The notes under the pieces were generated by a model. The model was not told the DNA's origin, searched no databases, and worked only from the letters and a program-made list of their open reading frames with translations. From contig NC_063184.1 in the NCBI RefSeq assembly GCF_023159225.1, positions 15,861,528 through 15,925,527 of the forward strand: 64,000 nt of DNA, in the 5' to 3' direction. This DNA is from Perognathus longimembris pacificus. Lineage: Eukaryota; Chordata; Mammalia; Rodentia; Heteromyidae. Position numbers and translations under genes: made by a program. This document shows positions 25,992 to 38,898 of this stretch, piece by piece. How positions within the stretch are numbered: position 1 is the stretch's first letter; every line of letters starts with the position of its first letter.

Positions 25992-26215
25992 GGCCAGGCA
26001 CCAGTGGCTCACGACTGTTATCTTAGCTTTTTAGGAGCCTGAGGTCTGAGGATCATGATTGGAAGCCAGCCCCGGCAGGAAAGCTTATTATGAGAATCTC
26101 ATCTCCAACTGACTACCAGAAATGGCGCTGTGGCTCAAGTGGTAGAATGCTAGCCTTGAGCAAAAGAGCTCAGACAGCACCCAGGCCATGAGTTAAGCCC
26201 CAGGACATGCACACA
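25992..26215 (+). mobile_element. B1-Geo SINE
   Basis: Head GGCACCAGTGGCTCACGACT, tail CACACATACAAAAAA. Confidence 0.82.
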
Positions 26216-26389
26216 TACAAAAAATAATGTTTGTTTGTTTTTAGAAATTTGTGATTTTTCTGCTAATAGTTAACTGCATAATTAAGATACTCATAATGAC
26301 TCATATAGTAAAAACTGAATGCATGAAAGAAGAAAGAAACTGGAGTCGCACACTTTCTACTTCTGAAGCTACTCAAGTTCAAAGTTGTA

Positions 26390-26637
26390 GCTGTGGCGCT
26401 GTGGCTTAAGTGGCAGAGTGCTAGCCTTGAGCAAAAAGAAGCCAGGGACAGTGCTCTGGCCCTGAGTTCAAGCCACATAACTGGCAAAAAACAAAACAAA
26501 GTTGCAGCTGTGACTCAAATGAACCAAAGGCAGTCCTTTTCCTCAAGAGGTAGAGCACTAGCCTTGAGCTGAAGAGCTCAGGGACAGCGACCAGGCCCAG
26601 AGTTCAAGCCCCACAACTGACACACACACACAAAAAA
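26390..26637 (+). mobile_element. Two Geo monomers in tandem
   Basis: 26393-26505 and about 26535-26637, each without a left half; the second ends ACTGACACACACACAC. Confidence 0.75.
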
Positions 26638-27091
26638 GAAAAATCTATAAATGTGCATTGTACTAAAGAAAATCCAATTTTCTGCACTTCTAGTTCTTCA
26701 CTGGAATCTCCTTTTCTCTATTACAAAAGTGAGTTTTTATTTCTTAGCTAAAACAATTCCCTGAAAATTAATTTATCATCCACTATAAACTGAGAAGATG
26801 AATTTTGGTCTTAACTGGTTTTAATTTGGTCTTAATTCCACATGCTTATAGCATTAATTTCTAATAAGATTTGAGAGCTCATGAGAATCTAAGGAAAGCA
26901 AATGGTCTCCTTTTCTAGAAAAATCTATGTAAATTTTCTTGATATGTTTATAAATTCTCATGTTAATTCTTGAAATGCTTGTCAAAGATTTCAGCTCTGC
27001 AGTTGCATTTGAAGAATTCAGCCCAAGTCTGAAATAAATGTTAAAATGAGTTTACTCCAAAATCTTTAAAAAAAAAAAATAAGATCTGGGT

Positions 27092-27298
27092 GACTGGGAA
27101 TGTAGCTTAGTGGTGCTTGAAGCTTAGCTTAGTATGCATGAAGCTCTGGGTTCGATTCTTCGGTAACACAAAAACAGAAAAGGCTGGAAGTGGTGCTGTG
27201 GCTCAAGTGGTAGCATACTAGTCTTGAGCAAAAGAAGCTCGGGGACAGTGCCTAGGCCCTCAGTTTAAGCCCTAAGACTGGCCAAAAAAAAAAAAAAA
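27092..27298 (+). mobile_element. IDL-Geo SINE, moderately diverged
   Basis: The left monomer has a small duplication (TGAAGCTTAGCTTAG) in its middle. The poly-A is followed shortly by a (GT)n run at 27327-27371. Confidence 0.85.
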
Positions 27299-27326
27299 TC
27301 TGGCTTATTTTTGTGTGGTGTGTGGT

Positions 27327-27329
27327 GTA

Positions 27330-27371
<42 letters not shown>
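27327..27371. repeat. (GT)n microsatellite
   Basis: Preceded by GTGTGGTGTGTGGTGTATTT; lies about 30 bases from an IDL-Geo poly-A. Confidence 0.95.
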
Positions 27372-27376
<5 letters not shown>

Positions 27377-27689
27377 AGCTGATAATTTATTCTGTCTTCT
27401 TGAAAGCATGCTTTCTATTCTGAATTTCCTTGAAAGCAGTATCCAATGGCAAAGCCATTCAAGGAAGTTGCTTCTATAATGTCCATTAAAAAAAAAAAAA
27501 AAAAAGCTTTGTAGACTAGATGTCTTGGAGCAGGTATCTTTCTCTTCCCATGAGGTGACTAAAATAACTAGAGAAAAACCAAACAAAAAATCAGGAACTA
27601 TTTTGTATTAGCACTAAGTAATTAGGAGATAATTGAGAGACAGGTTTTAAGAATTTCTAGAAATGCAAAACAACCCAATCCACAAAGTA

Positions 27690-27935
27690 CATTGCTATCT
27701 GTTGCTGGTAGCTTATGGATGTAATCCTAGCTACTCAGGAGGCTAAGCTCTGAGGCTCATGGTTCAAAGCCAGTCCTGGCAAGAAAAATTCTTCTTTCCA
27801 ATTAACCACCGAAAAACCAGAAGTAAAGCTGTGGGTCAAACCTTAAAGCCCCATCCTTAAGCAAAATAGCTAAGTGCATGTGAGACCCTGAATTCAAGCC
27901 CCAGTTCCTGCTACTAACCAACACCAGCCAACCAA
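27690..27935 (+). mobile_element. B1-Geo SINE
   Basis: Head TTGCTGGTAGCTTATGGATG; Geo half diverged; tail ACCAACACCAGCCAACC. Confidence 0.75.
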
Positions 27936-27957
27936 TCAATGAAAATTACATTACTCA

Positions 27958-28158
27958 GGGCTGGGAATGTGGCCTAGTGGCAAGAGTGCTTGCCTCCTAC
28001 ACAGGAAGCTCTCGGTTCGATTCCCCAGCACCACATATATGGAAAACGGCCAGAAGGGGCGCTGTGGCTCAGGTGGCAGAGTGCTAGCCTTGAGCGGAAA
28101 GAAGCCAGGGACAGTGCTCAGGCCCTGAGTCCAAGGCCCAGGACTGGCCAAAAAAAAA
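27958..28158 (+). mobile_element. IDL-Geo SINE with near-exact TSD
   Basis: GAAAATTACATTACTCA at 27941-27957 and GAAAATTACATTGCTCA at 28159-28175 differ at one base. It carries the AGAAGGGGCGCTG variant. Confidence 0.9.
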
Positions 28159-28600
28159 GAAAATTACATTGCTCATAGTTGAGTCATAATCTGTCTTATA
28201 AAACCAGCCTTGAGGTGGCTCAAATGGTAGAACATTAGACAGTGAATGAGTGCAAGGTGCTGATTTCAAGCTCTAGACCCCAACCCCACCCCCCGTCAGT
28301 TATGGAACATATAAAAATAAATAATCAAAGCCTTGGTACATCTTATTTAGAGGGCATGGGCTGGGATAGATAGAATCAACAGGAGATGGACAAAGCAATG
28401 GAAGTGGAAGAAAGGGGACACTGGAAAGAATGGTGCTGGGGTATCACACAAAGTAAAATACTTTAGTGGCATGCTCACCCTGGCCTAGAGAAGCTATTCT
28501 GGCAACTCAGCACACCAGATACCAGGAGATGGCAAGATTCCTCTTAATCCCTTTTCTTTCTTCCTCTTCTAATCTGACTTTCTTTATCTGGATTCACTGA

Positions 28601-29805
<1,205 letters not shown>

Positions 29806-31009
29806 GCTCCATTTTAATACTGCTTGAAAAGTCCTCAACTGAATGGGCTGGGGCACACACACAAAATAGACTATCTCATATTATAATACTGGACTAAAAA
29901 CCAGGATAAGTAAAATCAGAGGCAGAAAGGAAGATTGAACAGAGGAGGGAGGCAGGCACTGACCTCTTAAGCAATATTTTGAAATAGTACAGAGACGTTT
30001 TGTTAGGGACAATATGCTACATGTCTTCACGAAGAGAATATTTTGACCATTCTAAGACTTTGTTACAGACTTCTGTTGGGTATATTAGTTTTCCTCCAAG
30101 GATTAGGGAAATAATAGTAGAATAAAGCCTGTGTTGAGAAAACAAAATTTTCCTCTGCTCTCAAAACATAACCAACACAGAAGTCTTTGATGATGCAGGC
30201 ATGCCAGCAGATGCCAGAAACCTGGGGTCCTAATGCAATCACCACCCCCCCCCCCCCCGCCCCAGCTACACTTGCTAACACCTCAGTGTTACAAGAGGAG
30301 AGATGAGCCTGGTGACAAATGTCCACCCCATTGATGCCACTTGAACCTTATTTTACTTAGTTTTCTGCCTGAACAGAACACAGGCTTGCCACATTGCCAT
30401 CCTTCCTTAGGTTCAACAAATGGGCTCAGAACAGCTCAAAGAACTCCAAGGAACACCTTTATGGGTTTCTCCTAAAGAATATTATTAAAGACATAGATGA
30501 AGAAAAGCATAAGTGAAGCTATAAAACAAGGGGACTGGTGGTTCCCTACCTTTCCAGAGTTGAAATGGAGAAAATCTGAATTTAGCTGCGGAACTCAGAT
30601 CCAACTCAGATCCTCAGATCGCCAGAGCTTCTAGGAGGTTTTCTGGAGCCACGGAAGTTAATCTAATGTTAATAAACTAGGTGGCGGAAATTAAGAAAGC
30701 CTATTATCTACTAGTTTCTCGGGAAACTCTTCTCATAACATTCCTTCCCTCAAGCCAGGAGAGTGTCCTTGAGCTACCCAGAATGGATTGTGACTTGCCT
30801 TAGGGAGAAAAAGTGATAAAGGAAGACCAGAAGAGCCTGTCAAATCACAACACCTAGGAAAAGAAAAACTTCAGCTAAAGGGAGAAATAAACATGACTCA
30901 AAAAACAAAAAAAAGAATATGTTTCACAAAGAATTTTGTTAGTGTGCTAGAAATAAATGACAGACTTATGGGTCATCCTGCCAGTTAAAAGTTTTTGGCT
31001 GTGTGGTAG

Positions 31010-31075
31010 CTGAATGGTAGAATGCTTGCCTGGTATGTGAGAAGCCCTGGGTTAGATCCCCAGTCTTTGGGGCGG
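31010..31075 (+). mobile_element. ID-like tRNA-derived monomer
   Basis: A lone unit with A-box-like GTGGTAGCTGAATGGTAG and B-box-like GGGTTAGATCC and no Geo half. It is not a tRNA gene: the cloverleaf does not close. Confidence 0.55.
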
Positions 31076-31196
31076 ATTGGGTGGGGGATAGTCAAAGACT
31101 TTCTTTGAAACAGATTAATGATTAAATTAGAAAATTTATTGAAATTAGGGGGGGAAGCTAAGGCATATAAAGTTACTAACAAAATTTCACAAAATA

Positions 31197-31411
31197 GGCT
31201 GGGAATATGGCCTAGTGGCAAGAGTGCTTGTCTTGTATACAGGAAGCCCTAGGTTCGATTCCTCAGCACCACATATATAGAAAACGGCCAGAAGTGGTGC
31301 TTGTGGGTCAAGTGGCAGATTGCTAGCCTTGAGCAAAAGGAAGCCAGGGACAGTGCTCAGTCCCTGAGTTCAAGGCCCAGGACTGGCAAAAAAAAAAAAA
31401 AAAAAAAAAAA
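31197..31411 (+). mobile_element. IDL-Geo SINE with near-exact TSD
   Basis: TTCACAAAATAG at 31185-31196 and TTCCACAAAATAG at 31412-31424. Confidence 0.9.
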
Positions 31412-31797
31412 TTCCACAAAATAGTCAGCAATCTTAGAAGAAGCAAAAACCAGAAAACTGCCGGGCAGTACTCCTCCAATTAATCACAGAAAAATCCAGA
31501 AGTGGTGCAGTGGCTCAAGAAATAGAGGGTTAACCTTGGGGTGGGAGGGGACAGGATTGGCAAAACAAAACAAGACAGAATACTGTCAAAAATAAATTAA
31601 AACAGAATGGAATTGCTTTGGGGCACTCAGAATGGATCCTAAACACCAATGATAAGAAAATCTCAACAAATCCACAGTCCACAGGCTGAATCTTTGAACT
31701 GGACTACAGTCACAACCACCACAGAGTCATTTAAAACTTTAACTTCCAAAGACCAGCACACTCCCTGCCACACCTTGTTTTGTTACTTTAAGGTCGG

Positions 31798-32020
31798 GTC
31801 AGGAATGGTGAATCAGGCCTATAATCTTAGCTATTTAGAAGGATAAGATCTGAGGATCTCGGTGTGAAGCCAGCCCAGGCAGGAAGGTCAGTGAAACTTT
31901 TATTTCCAATTTAAAAGGTGGCAAATGGAGCTGTGGCTCAAAGTCCTAGAGTATTAGCTTTGAGCACAAAAGCTCAGGAACAGTGTCCAGGCCCTGAGTT
32001 CAAGCTCCAGGACTGATGCG
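31798..32020 (+). mobile_element. B1-Geo SINE with purine/pyrimidine-alternating tail
   Basis: Complete dimer ending GACTGATGCGCACACACATGC. The next IDL-Geo landed in this tail. Confidence 0.8.
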
Positions 32021-32038
32021 CACACACATGCATACGTG

Positions 32039-32248
32039 CTGGCTGGGAATAAGGCCTAGTGATAAAGTGTTCGCCTTGCATACTTGAAGCCCTGGGTTCG
32101 ATTCCTCAGCACCACATATATAGAAAAAGCTGGAAGTGGCACTGTGGCTCAAGAGGTAGAGTGCTAGCCTTGAGCGAGAAGAAGCTAGGAACAGTGCTCA
32201 GGCCCTGAGTCCAAAGCCCAGGACTGGCAACAAAACAAAACAAATAAA
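32039..32248 (+). mobile_element. IDL-Geo SINE inserted in an alternating CA/TG tail
   Basis: TSDs are ACATGCATACGTG (32026-32038) and ACATGCATGCGTG (32249-32261). Confidence 0.88.
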
Positions 32249-32298
32249 ACATGCATGCGTGTGCGTGCACGTGCGCGCGTGTGCATGCGCACGCGCAC
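32249..32298. repeat. Alternating purine-pyrimidine tract, CpG-bearing
   Basis: About 48 bases of almost uninterrupted purine-pyrimidine alternation with several CpG and GCGC steps, partly self-complementary. It has Z-DNA-type composition. Confidence 0.85.
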
Positions 32299-32344
32299 CC
32301 CCTAGATCTGTAGGATTTTGAACTTCCTATAAAGCCCGGGGTTC

Positions 32345-32558
32345 GGGGCTGGGGATATGGCCTAGTGGCAAGAGTGCTTGCCTCGTATACATGAAGCCCT
32401 GGGTTCGATTCCCCAGCACCACATATATAGAAAACGGCCAGAAGTGGCGCTGTGGCTCAAGTGGCAGAGTGCTAGCCTTGAGCAAAAAGGAAGCCAGGGA
32501 CAGTGCTCAGGCCCTGAGTCCAAGGCCCAGGACTGGCAAAAAAATAAAAAATAAAAAA
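32345..32558 (+). mobile_element. IDL-Geo SINE with exact TSD
   Basis: TAAAGCCCGGGGTTC is duplicated at 32330-32344 and 32559-32573; the tail is (AAAAAT)n. The copy is very close to the family consensus. Confidence 0.92.
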
Positions 32559-32594
32559 TAAAGCCCGGGGTTCCCAATCCCTTCAGAGAATAAC

Positions 32595-32800
32595 TCAACC
32601 AATCCAAATGCCCAAGACCCATCCCTATAATTTCAGGAAGCTGAATTCTGCAGCCAGCCCAGGCAGGTAAATCCAAGAGATTCTCATCTCCAGTTAACCA
32701 GCAGAGAGCTGGCATGGTAAAGTACCAGCTCTGAGCAAAAAACTAAACAAAGGTCTAAGACTGAGAGTTTGAGCCCAACTAGCCCCAAAACAAACACAAA
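32595..32800 (+). mobile_element. B1-Geo SINE, diverged
   Basis: The left half is reduced and the Geo half is short, ending TTTGAGCCCAACTAGCC. Confidence 0.65.
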
Positions 32801-32964
32801 CTTACACCTTCAACTTTTACCAGCACCAATCATAATTCCTCCCAAGTGAAGTAATTACCAATTGCCTTGAGGTTTAAAGCCACAAATATGGCAGCCATTG
32901 TGTAAAAGCTTGAACATGTTTTCAATCCACTTGCTCAAATTTGTGCAATCTCAAATTGCAATCT

Positions 32965-33400
32965 TGTTTTTTTAATTTGATGTTTTTGGTCTTGGGGCTT
33001 GAACTGTGGGCCTGGGTGCTGTCCTTGAGCCCTTCAGCTCCAGGCTAGCTCACTACCCCTTGAGCCACATTGCCACTGGTGGTTAATTAGAAATAAGTCT
33101 CATGGACTTTCCTGCCCAGGCTTTGAATTGCTATCCTCAGATCTCAGCCTCCTGAGTAGCTAGGATAACAGGTGTGAGCTACCAGTGCCAGGCTCACATT
33201 GCAATCTTAATTAGCCCCAAACATATTTTTTTTTGCTTGTTTTACTAGTAGAGCCACATCTGCACTTATGCATTTTGCTGGTGAACTGGGAGATAAAAGT
33301 CTCGAAGTTTTTTTCTGCCATGGCTTTGGACAATGATCCTTAGATCTCATCTCAACCTCATGAGTAGTTAGGATTCATTATAGGTAAGGACCATGGGCTC
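32965..33400 (-). mobile_element. Two antisense B1-Geo SINEs in tandem
   Basis: A fairly complete antisense dimer (32965-33195) is followed by a more decayed antisense partial (about 33235-33400). Confidence 0.75.
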
Positions 33401-33539
33401 CTTGCTTCTTTGATTTTGACTATGGTGAATTCATTCTAGGTCAACAAAGCTATAAAGATGTTTGTGTGCTTTTCTAAATAATTCTTTGCTCAAAAAAAGG
33501 AAACAAAACTTTGAAATAAATACATGAAAATAATAGTAA

Positions 33540-33772
33540 TGAGCCAGACACCGGTGGCTCATGCCTGTACTCCTAACTACTCAGGAGGCTGAGATCTGAG
33601 GATTGCAGTTCAAAGCCAGGCTAGGCAGAAAAGTCTGAGAAACTCTCATCTCCAATTAACTACTAGAAAACCAGAAGTGGTACTGTGATTCAAAATGGCA
33701 GAGTGCTATCCTGGAGCAAAAGAGCTCAGAGAGAGTGCCCAGGCCCTGAGTTCAAGACCCACAACTGACAAA
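33540..33772 (+). mobile_element. B1-Geo SINE, complete
   Basis: Well-preserved left half (GTGGCTCATGCCTGTACTCC) and Geo half ending ACAACTGACAAAAAAAG. Confidence 0.85.
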
Positions 33773-33890
33773 AAAAGTAATGAGTAAAGTATATCGTCAT
33801 ATTACTGTATTACTGTAACTAAATTATAACTGAGCTTTAAATTCTTCTGACAAAAAAAAACAACCCTAGAACAAAAAATAAATTGTCCTC

Positions 33891-34193
33891 TGTAAGGTCT
33901 GTCCTGGGAGGGCTCCAAGCAGATACCCCCAGCTGGTTAAGTCTCCACCCAGTTACCTGGGTAACCCATACCTGCATACCAAGAGGCAGTTACCACCCCC
34001 TTCCCTGAGGTCACATCCTAATCCACCTGGCCACACCCCCATACCCCTACCCTAGATAAGGGGGTGTCACCCCTTCTCTTAGGCCATGCATCATCTCGGC
34101 CACAGGCCAGCAGTTTGGTAATAAACTTTCTCTCCTGCCTGATTACCACATGGTGTACTCCTTTATCAACTACCTACTTTAATAAACCTAACA
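33891..34193 (+). mobile_element. Candidate solo LTR
   Basis: A 303-bp block bounded by TGTAAGG and CCTAACA, imperfect inverted ends of retroviral type. It has AATAAA at about 34121 and 34181 and C-rich promoter-like sequence before a GATAAGG box. Flanks TCCTC and TCTTC could be a 5-bp duplication with one change. No internal viral sequence adjoins it. Confidence 0.5.
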
Positions 34194-34285
34194 TCTTCCA
34201 ACTCAATAATTTGGGAAAACAAGCAAGAAAAAGTAACCAACAAAGCATGCAGTAGGGTTGATAAAAAAAAAATTTCAAAAGTAGG

Positions 34286-34492
34286 GGCAGGGAATATGGC
34301 TTACTTAGGAGTAGAGTGCTTGCCTAGCATGCATGAAGCCCTGGGTTCCATTCCTTAGTACCATGTAAAAAGAAATAGCCGGAAGTGGCACTGTGGCTCA
34401 AGTGGTGGAGTGCTAGCCTTGAGCAAAAGGAAGCCAGGGACAGTGCTCAGGCCCTGAGTTCAAGCCCCAGGACTGGCAAAAAAAAAAAAAAA
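34286..34492 (+). mobile_element. IDL-Geo SINE with exact TSD
   Basis: TTCAAAAGTAGG lies at 34274-34285 and 34493-34504. Confidence 0.92.
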
Positions 34493-34536
34493 TTCAAAAG
34501 TAGGTTCTTCAGTAAAGAATCTAGTAAATAGAAAAA

Positions 34537-34720
34537 GAATGTGGCTCGGTGGTAGAGTGCTTGCCTAGCACGCATGAAGCCATGGGTTCAATTTTTCAGT
34601 ACCATATACACAGAAAAAGTGGAGCTGTGGCTCAAGTGGTAGAGTGCTAGCCTTGAGCAAAAGCTCAGGGACAGTGCCCAGGCCCTGAGTTCAAGCCCCA
34701 GGACTGGCAAAGAGAAAAAA
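34537..34720 (+). mobile_element. IDL-Geo SINE, 5'-shortened
   Basis: Begins inside the left monomer (ATGTGGCTCGGTGG) only about 30 bases after the preceding copy's target site. Confidence 0.85.
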
Positions 34721-36164
34721 TAAAACTATAACAATTTAAAAATTAGCACAAGCTAATGTGGACAGAGGTGTTATATTGACACAAAATATTTTTTAAAATA
34801 GTAAAATGCTACAGAAAATGGACCAATTTTATGACACTAATTGGACAATAAATTTAAAAACCTAGACACATTGCATGATAGTAAAGGCCTCTAGCACTGG
34901 GTAGGTGGGGATGGGAAAGGAAGAATCAAGACATAGAGATCACTCATAAAGTTCCTACAGGGAAACATTTGTATTTCTCAATACCATTGGAATTAGCACA
35001 TTGAATGAATGCCTAAAGTCTCTCCTGATAGCCAACAATACATACATCTCAACTGTAACAACTTTGAAATTCCACAAGTGTTAGTAACCCTAAGCACCTC
35101 TCTGGTCTGAGCTCTAACAACCTTCTCAAGCACAGGGCTTTCTCAAGCTTTGACACTGAGTGTCCAATACCCCGGCTGTTGCCCCCCCCCCCCCATCCAC
35201 CCAAACACCCAAACACACACCAGGGCTGCTTCTTCAGTGGGCAGGTGTGGTGTCTATTTTAAGGGGCCAATGGAGACAAAAGAGAAAGGAGAGAATTTTT
35301 TTTTTTTTTTAAAAAAAGGTCACACGGTAAGCTGCCTGGCTGCTTAGCATGCAACCAGATACTGTTAGGAATAAGAAGACAGGGCCTGTGTCCCAGGGAC
35401 TTCAGTTTGTCCTGCAGACAGGCACAAGCCAGGAGAGGAGATATCTCCAGCTGTGCCACTAGGAAAAAGGGCAGGGCGGCAGGACAGCAGCAACTGCGAA
35501 GGCTCCAGTGTGTCAGATGCTGTCAGTCACGCTGCAGGTCACGCAGCGCCTCAGGCATCTGAGTGACCACATGACGGTGAGAAGTTTGGATGGGAACCGG
35601 GTCAGGAATAGGAAGCTCAGAGTCAATTTTTTTTCTTCCCAGTGGTATTCCAAATGGAGGTCTTTATCTTTCACAGAACTATTCTAGGACATTAGGAAAA
35701 GAAGGTAAGCACCCTTGCAACCTGCCCATCTTTGTGCCATCCAACCAGATAAACTCCTTAGGGGTGACGGGGAGCTTCTATGGCCTTATAGATTAGCTAG
35801 TGGCTGTCCGTGATCAGAAAAGCTGAAGTAGCACACGGGGGCAACTGAAACTTATCATTAGCAAAACAAAAAGTAGCAACCATAACAAAAACCAAATAGA
35901 TGAACACAAGCAAAGGTAAGAATGGAGATCTAGATCAGGAGGAGGAAGTTTTGAAGAGTAGGAAGGATAGGTAGAGTCAAGTCACAGTTGGGTGTAAGGT
36001 AGGATGACCACACACTGGTGGTGGAAGGTCTTGCCCCCAAAGTTCTTAAGTGATGTAGGGAGCAAGCTGGCAGAGAGGATCTAAGGAAGAATCTGTCACC
36101 AACACAGCTACGTGTGAGCTTGTCATGAGCTCACACTCAAGCATGACAAGGAAAGAAGGGAACC

Positions 36165-36405
36165 GTCAGGTACCAGTAGCTCACCCCTGTAATCCTAGGT
36201 ACTCAGGAAGCTAAGATCTGAGGATGGCTGTCCAAACCAGGCCAGGCAGAAAAGTCTAGGAGACTCTTATTTCTAATTAACCACCAAAAGCCCGAAGTAG
36301 AGGTGTGGCTCAAGTGAGAGAGGGCTAACCTTAAGCAAAGAAGGAAAGAAAAAGCCTCAAGCTGTGAGTTCAAGCTCCAGTACTGGCATACACATGCACA
36401 TGTGT

Positions 36406-36442
<37 letters not shown>
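36165..36442 (+). mobile_element. B1-Geo SINE with (AC)n microsatellite tail
   Basis: The Geo half ends CAGTACTGGCATACACATGC and passes directly into (AC)n (about 36404-36442), so the microsatellite grew from the SINE tail. Confidence 0.85.
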
Positions 36443-36444
<2 letters not shown>

Positions 36445-36544
36445 GAGATTCAAGATCCTGAGATGATAGTCAAGGACTGTTTATTTGTTGGCTTGTTTGC
36501 AATTTTTTTCCATAGTGCTGAGGATCAAAGCCATGCTAGGCAAA

Positions 36545-37030
36545 TGATCTACCATTCACACCACCAATGATCTACAATTCACACCACCAGTGATCTGCCA
36601 CTCACACCACCAGTGATCTACAACTCACACCACCAGTGATCTGCCACTCACACCACCTGTGATCTACCACTCACATCACCAGTGATCTACAACCCATACC
36701 ACCAGTGATCTACAACTCACACCACCAGTGATCTACCACTCACACCACCCAATGATCTACAACTCACACCACCAGTGATCTACAACTCACACCACCAGTG
36801 ATCTGCCACTCACACCACTAGTGATCTGCCACTCACACCACCAGTGATCTGCCACTCACACCACCAGTGATCTACAACTCACACCACCCAATGATCTACA
36901 ACTCACACCACCAGTGATCTACAACTCACACCACCAGTGATCTGCCACTCACACCACCAGTGATCTACCACTCACACCACCAGTGATCTGCCACTCACAC
37001 CACCAGTGATCTGCCACTCACACCACCAGG
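36545..37030. repeat. Minisatellite, 23-bp unit, about 21 copies
   Basis: The unit is CACCAGTGATCTGCCACTCAC plus two bases, alternating with variants having CTACAACTCAC or CTACCACTCAC, and 24-bp CCCAATGAT versions. Sub-blocks of the variants recur, suggesting block duplication. No unrelated spacers, so not CRISPR-like. Confidence 0.93.
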
Positions 37031-38034
37031 GATTTTGATTTTTTTTATTAAAATTTTTTTTAAATAAGTATGCCAGTTGATTATTATCACCAAGTTTTGA
37101 CAATCATGAATAAACATCCGTGTGCCAGTATATGGGACAATGCAAATTTTTTTAACTTTTTTTTTTTTTAGTAAATACTGACGTTTTTAGAGAAATGTCA
37201 GGAGGCTCATCAAGATTCAAAGACTGTGGTTGGAAATTACAAAAGGATTAGAAACAAACACATTAACTATCTGCTCATGGATTTTCTTACAAAACCAAAA
37301 GTGACCGGCTTCCTAATTTTCTTCATAGTACAAAAGCTAAGAGAAATGCTGGCCTCATATTGTGAGAGAAGTATCTGGTCGGATTAACAGAGGCAAGGAT
37401 GAGTAAACACTTCTGGAACCTTATTTGCATGGCAACTTTCTTTTCTTGGTGATTTCATCAAGTCTTGCTTCTGCCTGGAATACCCTCTAACATCAACAGA
37501 AGGTAAGATACCTCATTTCTTAAATGAGGAAACTGAGAGACAAGAGTGGTGAGAATGACGATCACAAGGGTGCAGTTGATTTCAGCTTGGCTGACTAGTC
37601 CCACCCTCAGAAGGACGCATGATACATGGATAATTATTTATGCAAAAAACCCAGAAAAGCTACAGAGACATTTGTGAAGTCAGGGATTGCCAAAGGTCTC
37701 GGCTGACTCCGTTGAGAACATCATTGGTTTTCTCTAATCCCGTCCCTTGAGATTCACCAAGTATGGAAACCAACTATGGCTGTTAGCATGCATACAAGGT
37801 ACTATATGACTGACGTTTTGTCTTAACCTCATACTGTGACATGTCGTGGAGACAGTAAGGAAGAATCACCATCTCTCAAATACACATCTGCTCACTTGCT
37901 AAATAATTGCATTTTAATCAATAAAACATGAACAGGATAGCAGAAAAAAATAGTTTGAACAGTATAGTTTAAGGAGCACTATATTGGATGACCCAGAGAG
38001 TCTATATGAGATATCTGGATATTTTGGAGTATAT

Positions 38035-38150
38035 CCTATAATTCTACCAAACTTAAGAGTTTGAGGTTAGGAGGATCTCTTGAGCTTGAGTTCAAAGTCA
38101 ATCTGGGAAAAAGAGTAAGACTCGGTCTTGGGGTAAAAAAAAAAAAAAAG
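38035..38150 (+). mobile_element. B1-like monomer
   Basis: TTTGAGGTTAGGAGGATCTC, then GAGTTCAAAGTCAATCTGGG, and a poly-A; there is no Geo half. Confidence 0.6.
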
Positions 38151-38301
38151 TCCTATGGTCAAGCTTGTTAGAACAATGACTACAAGCTTTAGTTCATTAG
38201 AATGGTTTCTAAGGAAAGAACCCTGAAGTATTCATTTAGTGAATACAGACTGTGATTTAAAATTGAAGAGTAATTAGGAGTAAGCCAAGAATATCAGACA
38301 G

Positions 38302-38735
38302 GGCTGGGAATATGGCCTAGTGGTAAAGTGCTAGCCTTGTATACATGAAGCCCTGGGTTCGATTCCTCAGCACCACATATATAGAAAAAGCTGGAAGTGG
38401 CGCTGTGGCTCAAGAGGTAGAGTGCTAGCCTTAAGCAAAAAGAAGCCAAGGACAGTGCTCAGGCCGAGTGCAAGGCCCAGGACTGGCAACAAAAACAAAA
38501 CAAATAAACAAGAATATCAGACAGCGGGGCTGGGAATATGGCCTAGTGGCAAGAGTGCTTGCCTCATATACATGAAGCCCTGGGTTCAATTCCTCAGCAC
38601 CACATATACAGAAAATGGCCAGAAGTGGCGCTGTAGTTCAAGTGGCAGAGTGCTAGCCTTGGGCAAAAAGAAGCCAGGGACAGTGCTCAGGTCCTGAGTC
38701 CAAGGCCCAGGACTGGCAAAAAAAAAAAAAAAAGG
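38302..38735 (+). mobile_element. Two tandem IDL-Geo SINEs sharing one target site
   Basis: Copies at 38302-38509 and 38525-38735. The 13-bp target GAATATCAGACAG appears three times: before the first (38289-38301), between them (38512-38524) and after the second (38736-38748). The copies differ in tail and in several internal bases, so they are separate insertions rather than a recent duplication. Confidence 0.93.
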
Positions 38736-38898
38736 GAATATCAGACAGAGGCACACAGAATTTGATCTGTGTTCTGTAGTGCAATAAGTTTAGAGGCCAA
38801 GTTACCTTTTTCCCCTTAAGAGACAAACAGAAAAAGAGTACATTAGGAATAACTATTTCTTCTTAAACTATTGAAGAGGCAGAAAGGCAACTTAGTTT

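Noticed and set aside
35460..35580. Moderately CpG-bearing patch as a TET2 5' exon or promoter
   Set aside because: It has a GTGAG after ATGACG but no convincing acceptor, island-level CpG density or known match.
36545..37030. CRISPR-like array
   Set aside because: Units abut directly with no unique spacers, in a vertebrate genome; it is a minisatellite.
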